From positions 62,001 through 126,000 of the forward strand of contig NZ_AUFM01000020.1 in assembly GCF_000426505.1 (NCBI RefSeq): a DNA stretch of 64,000 bases, in the 5' to 3' direction. The position numbers and the translations under genes were made by a program. Of the stretch, positions 24,299-32,367 are shown in pieces; position 1 is the first letter of the stretch, and each line of letters starts with the position of its first letter. This DNA comes from Nisaea denitrificans DSM 18348 (GTDB lineage: Bacteria; Pseudomonadota; Alphaproteobacteria; Thalassobaculales; Thalassobaculaceae). Under the pieces are notes generated by a model. It was not told the DNA's origin, searched no databases, and was given only the letters and a program-made list of their open reading frames with translations.

Positions 24299-25864
24299 TC
24301 AGCCCGCTTTCTGAACCGGCGGGATGTCGTTGAGCGCGGACCGCATATAGCCCACGCGCGTGGCCGGCAGCCAGACGGAGACTGTGGTTCCGACACCCAC
24401 TTCGCTTTCGAGAGTGAGCGAGCCGCCATGCAGTTCGATCATCATCTGGGCAAGCGGCAAGCCGAGGCCGGTGCCGCTCTGGGAGGCTGTAATCTCGTTA
24501 TCCAGGCGCTCGAAAGCGGCCATTGCTTGCGGGATCTGGTCCGCAGACATGCCTTTTCCGGTATCCCGGATGTGGAACTCGATCCCGCCTCTGCGCGGAT
24601 CGCCGTGGCGTGGACGCAACGTCACGGCGACGTGAACGCTGCCGCCATTCGGTGTGTATTTTACAGCATTGCCGATCAGGTTGAGTAGCACCTGCTTCAC
24701 TTTTGTAGCATCCACATCAAGCACCAACTCGGGGTCGATCTCGGAATTGTGCAATGTGATGGAGCGCTCTTTGGCCAGGGGACTTACCAACCGAATGCAC
24801 TCCATCATCAGCACGTTGACGCTGATGATCTCTTCCTCGAGCGTATCCTGCCCCGCCTCAATCCGGGCGATGTCGAGCAATTCGTTGATGATCTTCAGAA
24901 GATGGCGCCCGCTATCCCGGATGTCCCCGGAGAACTCCCGGTAACGGTCGTTCTCCAGCTTTCCGAGGGTGCCCTGCACCATGATATCGGAAAAGCCGAT
25001 GATCGCATTTAGCGGGGTGCGCAGCTCATGGCTCATGGCGCGCAGGAACCGGGTTTTGGAGAAGTTGGCGAACTCCGCAGATTTCTTTGCCAGTTCCAGT
25101 TCACGCGTGCGGTCGGTGACACGATCTTCCAGCTGTCGGTTCAGGTTATTCAGATCAGCTTCTGAACGGCGCAGTTCTTCGTTCGTATTCACCAATGCCT
25201 GATCGCGCTGACGTTCGCGTTCGACCATTGCATTATAGGCGCGCACCACCAGTCCCATCTCATCGCGGCCCCGCCAGTTCACAGTTTGCAGCTCGCCGCT
25301 TTCAGACGAATTTCGGATGGCGGCCAGCAATCGCGACAATGGCCGTTCCACGAGGAACGTGAATCCCGCCGCGACAGCGATCATGGCCGCGAGAAAAGCG
25401 ACGCCGATGGCCGAAAGGCCCAGCATGTATTCAAAGTGCCGCTGTGCGTGCAGTTCCGCGTCGGTGAAGAGAACGCGCAGCTCCCAGCCTTGCTGGGTGG
25501 AGACGGGGATATTGATTTCGAGGCCTTCGAGATCAGTTGGACAGCCCTGCGAAGACGGGAGAGCGGCTACTGGAGTGCGTCCGTTCCTGGACAGCTCGGC
25601 GCATAGGAATGCCCGGTCCGCAGCCAAAGGAGAGAGCAGGTCACGTGCCAGGAATGGGCTGCCATAGGCCTGGTGACGGTCAATTGCGAGTGCGGTGCGG
25701 GCCGCCAGATTTCCGATCCGGGTTGCCAGCATTTCCTCGTCCGAAAGCGAGGTTGTCACAAGCAGAATCCAAACGCCAGGCACGATGAGCGCGAGAAAAG
25801 CTACGCCGACAATTGCCAGCAACTTGACTTTCAGGCGTTTCAGCAGTGCCAGCTTGGCGTTCAT
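24299..25864 (-). CDS. Membrane sensor histidine kinase
   Basis: A 521-residue kinase. TM1 lies at about residues 12-35, a periplasmic domain at about 36-145, TM2 at about 147-170, a HAMP region reaches about 225, a coiled-coil linker follows, HisKA has the phospho-His in SHELRTPLN near residue 277, and HATPase_c has NLIGNAVKY, DTGKGMS and GTGLGLPLAQ. There is no receiver domain or adjacent response regulator. The gene follows a small secreted-protein gene by 33 bp on the same strand, so the two are probably co-transcribed. Confidence 0.9.
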   Translation of the reverse strand: MNAKLALLKRLKVKLLAIVGVAFLALIVPGVWILLVTTSLSDEEMLATRIGNLAARTALAIDRHQAYGSPFLARDLLSPLAADRAFLCAELSRNGRTPVAALPSSQGCPTDLEGLEINIPVSTQQGWELRVLFTDAELHAQRHFEYMLGLSAIGVAFLAAMIAVAAGFTFLVERPLSRLLAAIRNSSESGELQTVNWRGRDEMGLVVRAYNAMVERERQRDQALVNTNEELRRSEADLNNLNRQLEDRVTDRTRELELAKKSAEFANFSKTRFLRAMSHELRTPLNAIIGFSDIMVQGTLGKLENDRYREFSGDIRDSGRHLLKIINELLDIARIEAGQDTLEEEIISVNVLMMECIRLVSPLAKERSITLHNSEIDPELVLDVDATKVKQVLLNLIGNAVKYTPNGGSVHVAVTLRPRHGDPRRGGIEFHIRDTGKGMSADQIPQAMAAFERLDNEITASQSGTGLGLPLAQMMIELHGGSLTLESEVGVGTTVSVWLPATRVGYMRSALNDIPPVQKAG

Positions 25865-25897
25865 TTCATGTCACCCGGATGTGCAAGGTCGTGCGCC

Positions 25898-26302
25898 TTA
25901 GCGCAACCTTGCGACCTTTCCGTCCGCCATCAGGCGCTTCAACAAAACCCGGTCGGCAACAGCCGTGTGGAACACCACATACGCGCTATCCCGGCGCGCC
26001 ATGTAATAGTCAACGGGTACGTTCTTGCCATTGTCATCCCGGTAGTCGAAGCAGAGGACGTAGTGATCGCCCATGGTCAGGATCATGGGGTGTGCTGTCA
26101 CGGGGTGCAGGCGCTGAACGTCTCCTGTCTTCTGCTCCAGATAGAGCAGGGCGCCATCAACGAGTTGCCCGTCTACATGGCGCTGCATGGAAGCCTGGAT
26201 CGATGCTTTCTCCGCCAGGGTAAGGGCAGAGGCTTGTGACGGAGCAGCAAGCGAGGATGCCAGCAGAACGAGGCCAAAGATGATTATGTGAAGCTTGGTC
26301 AT
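25898..26302 (-). CDS. Hypothetical secreted protein upstream of the histidine kinase
   Basis: A 134-residue protein with a signal peptide at residues 1-25 (FGLVLLASSLAAPSQASA). I do not recognise a family. The mature part is a single small domain with alternating strands (HYVLCFDYRDDNGKNVPVDY). ATG 26302 is taken as the start, with GGGAGTGAG upstream; in-frame TTG and GTG codons lie a few codons earlier. Its place just before the kinase gene suggests an accessory to signal sensing, which is inference. Confidence 0.7.
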   Translation of the reverse strand: MTKLHIIIFGLVLLASSLAAPSQASALTLAEKASIQASMQRHVDGQLVDGALLYLEQKTGDVQRLHPVTAHPMILTMGDHYVLCFDYRDDNGKNVPVDYYMARRDSAYVVFHTAVADRVLLKRLMADGKVARLR

Positions 26303-26524
26303 TGGTTTTCTCACTCCCAAATAGGACTTTCAATTTATCGGCGGAAGTTAAAGAAGCCGTTAATTTGCCTAAACGCGTCTGCATGGGAGGTATGCTTTTC
26401 AGTCAAGATGCATCCTCAGGGTTGATTCAAGCTTGGGGCGCTTGATGCTGAAGCATTTGACAGTCTTGGGGATGCGGATAGTCTTCCGGTCAGAGTCGTC
26501 CCGCCCTTTATCTTCCGAGTTCTC

Positions 26525-27121
26525 ATGCTGTCTTTCGTCACGGCAATTTTCTTTTTGCTCATCACGCCGGGAATTGGGGTGCTGACAACGGCGGGCATCG
26601 GCGCGGGATACGGTTTTGCGTCCGGGGCACGGTTCCTGATCGGGTTGTTTCTTGGCACGAACGCGGTGGCCATTCTTGTGGTCACGGGGATTGCAGCAAT
26701 TGTCTTGGCAAACCCGATCCTCGGGCCCGTCCTGCTCTACGGCTCGGTTGTTTATCTGCTCTACCTGGCTTTCCGGATCGGCTGGGCAGGTTCGAAAATC
26801 GCCTTTGTGGAGCGCCAGAGCGCACCAGGCGTGATCGGCGGCTTCGGCCTGCAACTCATCAATCCGAAGGCCTATGCGGTGAACACGACCCTGTTCTCCG
26901 GTTTCCATTTCATGGCCGAGAACCAGAGTATGGAGATAGTGCTGAAGTTCGTCGCCATCAACGCGATCTGGATCCCGGTGCATCTGGCCTGGCTCTGGGC
27001 CGGGGTCTCGCTGAAAAAGCTGGACCTTTCGGACCGCACGCAATCTCTGATCAATAAGGGCATGGCGCTGTCTATGGTTATTGTGGTCGTTCTGGCCGCA
27101 TGGCCACGCGAGGGAGGCTGA
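26525..27121 (+). CDS. LysE family amino acid exporter
   Basis: A 198-residue inner-membrane protein with about six hydrophobic helices. It has the LysE/RhtB features: an N-terminal FLLITPGIGVLTTAGIGAGYG (normally xPGP), a central GSVVYLLYLAFRIG and a conserved FGLQLINPKAYAV. It probably exports amino acids or related solutes. It stops two bases before the PLP-dependent aldolase gene, so the two are one operon and the exporter may move a substrate or product of that enzyme. The ribosome site before ATG 26525 is weak. Confidence 0.87.
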   Translation: MLSFVTAIFFLLITPGIGVLTTAGIGAGYGFASGARFLIGLFLGTNAVAILVVTGIAAIVLANPILGPVLLYGSVVYLLYLAFRIGWAGSKIAFVERQSAPGVIGGFGLQLINPKAYAVNTTLFSGFHFMAENQSMEIVLKFVAINAIWIPVHLAWLWAGVSLKKLDLSDRTQSLINKGMALSMVIVVVLAAWPREGG

Positions 27122-27123
27122 AC

Positions 27124-28272
27124 ATGATAGACGAGACCGGAACCCTGGAAGTCGGCTTCGATGTACCGGCGACGGTCGGGATGAGCGAGGGCGATATCCA
27201 GACGCCGTGCCTTGTCATCGACCTTGACGCGTTCGAGCATAATGTCGCGGCCATGCGTGGTTTCGTGGCGGATATGGGCGTCGATCTGCGCGTCCACGGC
27301 AAGATGCACAAGTCGGCCGACATTGCCCGCTACCAGATCGAAAAAGGCGGTGCCGTCGGTGTTTGCTGTCAGAAAGTGTCGGAGGCCGAAGCGCTCGCCC
27401 GCGGGGGCGTTGTCGATATCCTGATCACCAACCAGGTGCGCAGTCCGTTGATGATCGGCCGATTGGCGCAATTGGCGAAGACGGTCCGTATCGGCGTTTG
27501 CATTGACGATATCGATAACGTTGCCGAATTGTCAGACGCTGCGGTCCGTGCCGGTAGCGCGATCGAGGTTCTGGTGGAGATCGATTGCGGAGCCGGACGT
27601 TGCGGCGTCGAGCCGGGGGCGGCCTCGGTCGATCTGGCGAAAGCTATCGTCGCCGCGCCGGGACTGACATTTCGCGGCATTCAGGCCTATCACGGCGGCG
27701 CGCAGCATGTACGCGACTTCGCCGAGCGCAAGGCCCGGATCGAGGCGGCGATTGCACATGCGCGCGACACGCGGGACCTGCTGATCGACGCAGGCATCGG
27801 CTGTCCGAGCGTGACCGGGGCCGGCACCGGCTCCTATCCGTTCGAGGGCCGCTCCGGTGTCTATACGGAATTGCAGTGCGGCTCTTACGCTTTCATGGAT
27901 GCGGATTATCAGCAGGTCCGGGACGAGAGTGGCGCGCCGATCTCCGAATTCAAGAACGCGTTCTTCCTGCTGACGAGCGTGATGAGTAATGCCAAGCCGG
28001 GGCAGGCGGTCTGCGATGCCGGTCTCAAGGTGCAGAGCGTTGATTCAGGCTTGCCGGTGATCTTCGGGCGGGACGATGTCGAATATGTCGCCTGCTCCGA
28101 CGAGCACGGCACCATCCGCGATCCGCGAGACGTGCTGCGGATTAACGAGAAGCTGAAGCTGGTGCCGGGCCATTGCGATCCGACCTGCAATATCCACGAC
28201 TGGTATGTCGGCGTGCGCGGTGGTGCTGTCGAATGCCTCTGGCCGGTAACGGCTCGTGGCAAGGCTTACTGA
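27124..28272 (+). CDS. PLP-dependent D-threonine aldolase / 3-hydroxyaspartate aldolase family protein
   Basis: A 382-residue fold-type III (alanine-racemase-like) enzyme. The PLP Lys lies in RVHGKMHKSADIA near residue 60. The C-terminal metal site is in LVPGHCDPTCNIHDWYVGV, with the His and Asp of the HxD pair. The stretches SVDSGLPVIFGRDDVEY and SDEHGTI resemble 3-hydroxy-D-aspartate aldolases (BhcC type). The reaction expected is cleavage of a beta-hydroxy-D-amino acid to glycine plus an aldehyde or glyoxylate. The other bhc genes are absent here. ATG 27124 is chosen over an earlier ATG because GGGAGG precedes it. It ends 7 bp inside the convergent LysR gene. Confidence 0.87.
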   Translation: MIDETGTLEVGFDVPATVGMSEGDIQTPCLVIDLDAFEHNVAAMRGFVADMGVDLRVHGKMHKSADIARYQIEKGGAVGVCCQKVSEAEALARGGVVDILITNQVRSPLMIGRLAQLAKTVRIGVCIDDIDNVAELSDAAVRAGSAIEVLVEIDCGAGRCGVEPGAASVDLAKAIVAAPGLTFRGIQAYHGGAQHVRDFAERKARIEAAIAHARDTRDLLIDAGIGCPSVTGAGTGSYPFEGRSGVYTELQCGSYAFMDADYQQVRDESGAPISEFKNAFFLLTSVMSNAKPGQAVCDAGLKVQSVDSGLPVIFGRDDVEYVACSDEHGTIRDPRDVLRINEKLKLVPGHCDPTCNIHDWYVGVRGGAVECLWPVTARGKAY

Positions 28273-29171
28273 TCCTGCTCTCCCAGCATTCCTGAATAGA
28301 AACTCCGCCGGTCCCTGAAATGGCCAAGCAGGGCTTCCCGCAGCACCCTGATGCGGGCCGTGCGGCGGAGGTCCGTTCGATATAGCAGCCAGATGCTTCG
28401 ATCCGGTATCACTGTTGCGCCGGGTACTCTGACCAGCGAAGGAGTACTGTCGCCCAGAAAGCAGGGCAGCAGAGACAGATAAGGCCCGCTCTCCGCCAGA
28501 CCGATTTGCGCGTGGTGCTCGGGGGCATTGTGCCGGAGCGGCAGGTCCGGATATCCGGTGTTGCCCGTCCAGGGCCGTTCTTCCTCGGCGTCTTTCCAGT
28601 CCAGCCACGCGATGCCCGGATCGCCCGCTGAAAGCAGGGCGCAGGTTTCCGGGGTCGCATAGGCCGTCTTGCCGTACTGGAGAATGCGCCGGCCGATGGC
28701 GTCATCCTCGACGGCGAAGGCCATGCGCACGGAGATATCCGCTTCCAGATCGGCAAGGCGGGAAAAACGATCACCGACATCGAGCGTGAGGCTGATCCCC
28801 GGATAGTGCTCAGCGAAACCCGCAAGCACCCCCGAAAGTCCGGCCTCGAACAGGGCAAAGGGCAGGCTGACGCGAATGCCGCCGGCCAGTGCCTCGTCCT
28901 TGCCGCCAACCGCAGCCCGGACGTTGCGGAAGGAATCTTCCATCTCTTCCGCATGGAGTGTCAGCTCCAGCCCAGCCTCCGTCGCCACCAGTCCCTTGCG
29001 TGTCCGGTCGAATAGGCGGGCGCCGAGCGCGTCCTCCAGCTTTTTCAAGCGCTGAAGAACGGTGCCGTGATTGACCCCGAGCGCACCTGCGGCCTTGCGC
29101 AGAGAGCCATGCCTGCGGAGCGCGAGGAAGAAACGGAGGTCGTCCCACTCAGTGTTCAAAATAGTATCCAC
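28266..29171 (-). CDS. LysR family transcriptional regulator
   Basis: A 301-residue regulator. The HTH covers about residues 10-67 (GSLRKAAGALGVNHGTVLQRL) and the effector domain about 95-290. The start codon is GTG and no ribosome site is visible. It is divergent from the cysteine-synthase-like gene and convergent with the aldolase gene, overlapping the latter by 7 bp. The palindrome just upstream of its start is a likely own operator, so it may control the divergent PLP enzyme. Confidence 0.88.
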   Translation of the reverse strand: MDTILNTEWDDLRFFLALRRHGSLRKAAGALGVNHGTVLQRLKKLEDALGARLFDRTRKGLVATEAGLELTLHAEEMEDSFRNVRAAVGGKDEALAGGIRVSLPFALFEAGLSGVLAGFAEHYPGISLTLDVGDRFSRLADLEADISVRMAFAVEDDAIGRRILQYGKTAYATPETCALLSAGDPGIAWLDWKDAEEERPWTGNTGYPDLPLRHNAPEHHAQIGLAESGPYLSLLPCFLGDSTPSLVRVPGATVIPDRSIWLLYRTDLRRTARIRVLREALLGHFRDRRSFYSGMLGEQDQ

Positions 29172-29176
29172 ATTGT

Positions 29177-29189
29177 TCGAATAATTCGA
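29177..29189. promoter_or_regulatory. Palindrome in the LysR/PLP-enzyme divergent gap
   Basis: TCGAAT-A-ATTCGA, a perfect 13-bp inverted repeat in the 78-bp divergent gap, 5 bases before the LysR start. It fits the T-N11-A pattern of LysR sites. Confidence 0.55.
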
Positions 29190-29249
29190 TCTTATGGACC
29201 GTAAAATAGACGCCTACGGTCCGATCCACCAGAGCTCCCGGAGGTAGTT

Positions 29250-30203
29250 GTGATTAACGTCGAGAATTCTATTCTGAGCCGGATCGGAAACACGCCGCTG
29301 ATCGAGCTGAAAACACTGGTGCCCGAGGGTTCCGCACGGGTGTTGCTGAAAATTGAGAGCGAGAACCCGACCGGCAGTATGAAGGATCGCATGGCGCTGG
29401 CGATGATCGAGGCGGCGGAGCGGGATGGCCGCCTGCAGCCCGGTGCGCCGGTGGTGGAATATACTGGCGGCAGCACCGGCGTTTCGCTCGCCATGGTCTG
29501 CGCTGTGAAGGGATACCCGCTGCATATCGTCTCGTCCGAAGCGTTCAGCATCGAGAAGCGGCGGCATATGCAGGCGCTGGGCGCGGATCTGACGGTGGTG
29601 CCGAGCGCCGGGGGCCGGATGGACGCGGCTCTGACCCATGCCATGATCGCCGAGGCCGACAGGATCAGGGGGAAGACCGGCGCCTGCTGGACCGATCAGC
29701 TGAAGAACGCGGATCAGCTCTCCGCCTATCATGCGATGGGCGCGGAGATCTGGCAGCAGACGGACGGCATGGTCGATGCGTTCGTGCAGACGACCGGCAC
29801 GGCGGCATCGGCGCGTGGTGTCTCGGAATTCCTCAAGTCGAAGCGCCGCTCCATCCGGACGGTCGCCATCGAGCCGAGCGAGTCGGCGGTTCTTTCCGGT
29901 GGCAAAACCGGAGCGCACCGGATCGAGGGTGTGGGCGCGGGCTTCGTCGTGCCGCTCTGGGATCCGGTGCCGATTGACGAAGTTGCAACCGTCTCGACTG
30001 GCGATGCCATGGCCATGGCGCGTCGACTGGCCAGGGAGGAAGGCATCTTCGCAGGAACCTCCACTGGCGCAAATGTGAACGTGGCGCTGCGCGTTGCGGC
30101 GGATCTGGGCCCGAACCATTGCGCTGTCACCATAATGTGTGACAGTGGGGTCAAATATCTCAGCACGGAACTCTACAACCGCACGGACGAGGCCGATGAG
30201 TGA
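29250..30203 (+). CDS. PLP-dependent cysteine synthase-family protein
   Basis: A 317-residue fold-type II PLP enzyme. The PLP Lys is in SENPTGSMKDR near residue 45. The substrate loop is EYTGGSTGVSLA where cysteine synthases have TSGNTG, and the usual PLP-phosphate glycine loop GTGGT is replaced by a TTGTAASARG stretch, so it may not be a true cysteine synthase. Beta-replacement or beta-elimination on an amino acid is the expected chemistry. The start is GTG 29250 with GGAGG five bases ahead. It overlaps the next gene by 8 bp and is divergent from a LysR gene. Confidence 0.85.
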   Translation: MINVENSILSRIGNTPLIELKTLVPEGSARVLLKIESENPTGSMKDRMALAMIEAAERDGRLQPGAPVVEYTGGSTGVSLAMVCAVKGYPLHIVSSEAFSIEKRRHMQALGADLTVVPSAGGRMDAALTHAMIAEADRIRGKTGACWTDQLKNADQLSAYHAMGAEIWQQTDGMVDAFVQTTGTAASARGVSEFLKSKRRSIRTVAIEPSESAVLSGGKTGAHRIEGVGAGFVVPLWDPVPIDEVATVSTGDAMAMARRLAREEGIFAGTSTGANVNVALRVAADLGPNHCAVTIMCDSGVKYLSTELYNRTDEADE

Positions 30204-30876
30204 GTCCTTTCAGGAAATCCGCGCCCGGGCCGAAGCGCATCATGGCGGCGCAGAGGCGATCGACGCCCGTCTCGCCGATCTTGCCGACAGACCGGACCCG
30301 GCATCCCTGCCGGACGATCGCATCCTCGCCGAGATGTCGAAGCGGGTCTTTCAGGCAGGGTTCGTCTGGAAGATCATCGAGAGCAAATGGCCGGGATTTG
30401 AAGAGGCCTTCGACGGCTTCGACATCGCGGTGAACAGCGAGATGAGCGAGGAACGGTTGTCGGCACTGCTCGCCGATACCGGGATCATCCGTAACAAGGC
30501 GAAAATCCTGGCGGTGCGCGATAATGCGCGCCTGGTGGAGCAGATGGCGGCCCTCGACCGCAGCGCAGGCCGGTTCATCGCCAACTGGGATGCGGCCGAT
30601 CAGATCGGCCTGATGGACTATCTGAAAAAGCACGGCAACCGGCTTGGGGGGCTGACCGGTCAGTATTTTCTCCGCTTTGTCGGGCGCGACGGGTTCGTTC
30701 TGTCTAAGGATGTCACCACGGCGCTGAAGGCGGCGGGCGTGATCGACGGGCTGGCCACGTCCAAATCTGCGCTGGCCAAAATCCAGGCCGCTTTTAACCG
30801 CTGGGGCGACGAGAGTGGCCAGTCCCAGGCCGCGATCAGCCGCACGCTGGCCCTGTCGGTCGGCCCGAAGGCTTAG
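30196..30876 (+). CDS. tag: DNA-3-methyladenine glycosylase I family protein
   Basis: A 226-residue helix-hairpin-helix glycosylase of the Tag family, which removes 3-methyladenine from DNA. It has MSKRVFQAGFVWKIIESKWPGFEEAFDGFD (shown here split: MSKRVFQAGFVWK then a KWPGFEEAFDGFD run), IIRNKAKILAVRDNAR and GRDGFVLSKDVTTAL, which match the family. The N-terminal Zn-binding Cys/His residues of E. coli Tag are not evident. The start at ATG 30196 overlaps the upstream PLP gene by 8 bp; the open frame begins earlier without a ribosome site. The pairing with an amino-acid enzyme is probably just coupled translation. Confidence 0.84.
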   Translation: MSESFQEIRARAEAHHGGAEAIDARLADLADRPDPASLPDDRILAEMSKRVFQAGFVWKIIESKWPGFEEAFDGFDIAVNSEMSEERLSALLADTGIIRNKAKILAVRDNARLVEQMAALDRSAGRFIANWDAADQIGLMDYLKKHGNRLGGLTGQYFLRFVGRDGFVLSKDVTTALKAAGVIDGLATSKSALAKIQAAFNRWGDESGQSQAAISRTLALSVGPKA

Positions 30877-30914
30877 ACCGGCATATCCAAGCTCCGGAAG
30901 CTTTCCTCAGCAGC

Positions 30915-32222
30915 CTAGCGCCAGTGCTCGGCTACCCACCCGTGCGGAACCTGATGGGGCTTCGGCTCCGTCGGAAAGGTCACGATCTTCGCGCCGGTCT
31001 GCGCCAAATCTGCCGAAGTGATGTCCGGTTCGAGCGATTTATAAAGCCGGATCGGCGCGCGCGGGAAGGCGTCGATCCCGGGCATGCATTTCTCGATCCA
31101 GTCCTGATCGCCGACCAGCCGATCGATGTCGTTGCTACTGAAACGGTCATAAACCGGCGCGGCAAAAGTCCGGTCGAACAGCATGACGGAGGAGTTGTAG
31201 CCTGGTGTGTAGGCATGTTCGAGGATGTAGAAACCCACTTTCAAACCCTCGATGAACCCGAGGTCTCCGACGATTACCGTATCGAGGTCGAGATAGAAGA
31301 TCGTCTGATCTGTGAATGGCGTTTGCGGATCGAACAGGGCCAGCTTGGTCCACCATCCCCGGGTCTGGAGTGCCGATATATCGACAATGTCGATCTCTGG
31401 GGAAATGCCCTGGGGGTCGTCGGTCAAGCAGGCGAACCGCCAGTTCCCCGGCAGATGGCGCCGGACCATCGCGTACAGGCGATTGACATAATCCGCTCCG
31501 TATTTCGTCCCGTGCTTGACGCAGGCAACGGTCAGGTGATCGAGGTCTACCGGCCGTGCGTCGGCGCTTTGCGATGGTGGCCCGTCACGTAGCAACGCTC
31601 GCGCCCGTGCCAGAGTGTTGTTGAGCAAAGGCAGGTCGATTTTATACGGGAACGCCTCGATCACCCGCACCGCCTCCGCATAGTCGCCGGTATTGACACG
31701 AATCCGCGACACCCGCGTGAGGGCAGAACCGAAGAAACTCTCTTGTTCCTTGTTCAGGGCCTGCCCGTTTGATTTCAGAGCGCGTGAGAAGATCTGCTGA
31801 AATATTGCGATGGTTCGGTCGAACTCTCCTCGCATGTACAGAATTCTGGCAAGCGAATCCAGGATCCTCAATTCGAGTCCGAGGGTCTCGGCCGTCATTG
31901 TTTTCAGCAGTTTTTCAAGCAGCCGCGATGCCTCGTCATGCCGGCCGGTATCGACCAGCAAGGAGGATAGTTGGTAGGCCAGGCCGGTAACGTCCGGATG
32001 GGCTTCGCAGAGGGCTCTCGAATGCCGGAGCGCTGCTTCGGTGTCGCGCTCCAGATGATTGACGCCAGCGTCACGGCGAGCACCTTTCCACGCAATATAA
32101 TGTTTTATCAAGGCCCTGCGGAGATCGTAGGTGCCTTCTGCTGCCGCAGCGTCCTGAAGGCAGAGTTCCGCCTCCCGAACGGCTTCCGGGTCCCCAGCGT
32201 GAATTCTTTCGATTAGCGACAT
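30915..32222 (-). CDS. TPR-like plus nucleotide-diphospho-sugar transferase-like protein, paralogue A
   Basis: A 435-residue cytoplasmic protein. The N-terminal half (about 1-215) is helical and TPR-like. The C-terminal half (about 225-435) looks like a GT-A glycosyltransferase: LTVACVKHGTKYGADYVNRL opens the domain and IFYLDLDTVIVGD carries the DxD-type metal/nucleotide motif. A second gene upstream encodes a protein of the same length that is nearly collinear. The family has no assigned substrate that I know; transfer of a sugar to a protein or glycan is inference. It converges with the tag gene. Confidence 0.75.
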   Translation of the reverse strand: MSLIERIHAGDPEAVREAELCLQDAAAAEGTYDLRRALIKHYIAWKGARRDAGVNHLERDTEAALRHSRALCEAHPDVTGLAYQLSSLLVDTGRHDEASRLLEKLLKTMTAETLGLELRILDSLARILYMRGEFDRTIAIFQQIFSRALKSNGQALNKEQESFFGSALTRVSRIRVNTGDYAEAVRVIEAFPYKIDLPLLNNTLARARALLRDGPPSQSADARPVDLDHLTVACVKHGTKYGADYVNRLYAMVRRHLPGNWRFACLTDDPQGISPEIDIVDISALQTRGWWTKLALFDPQTPFTDQTIFYLDLDTVIVGDLGFIEGLKVGFYILEHAYTPGYNSSVMLFDRTFAAPVYDRFSSNDIDRLVGDQDWIEKCMPGIDAFPRAPIRLYKSLEPDITSADLAQTGAKIVTFPTEPKPHQVPHGWVAEHWR

Positions 32223-32367
32223 ATTCGGACAAATACCTAGCAGCGTATCTGAGTTAAAGGATAGCCGAAGTAACGAAAAACGCTGTCGCTATAATGCACA
32301 ATTTACTGCCTCAAGCGACGTTCCCTGGAAAGTCCGCCGCACTGTGAAGGACGAATTTCGCGCGAGC

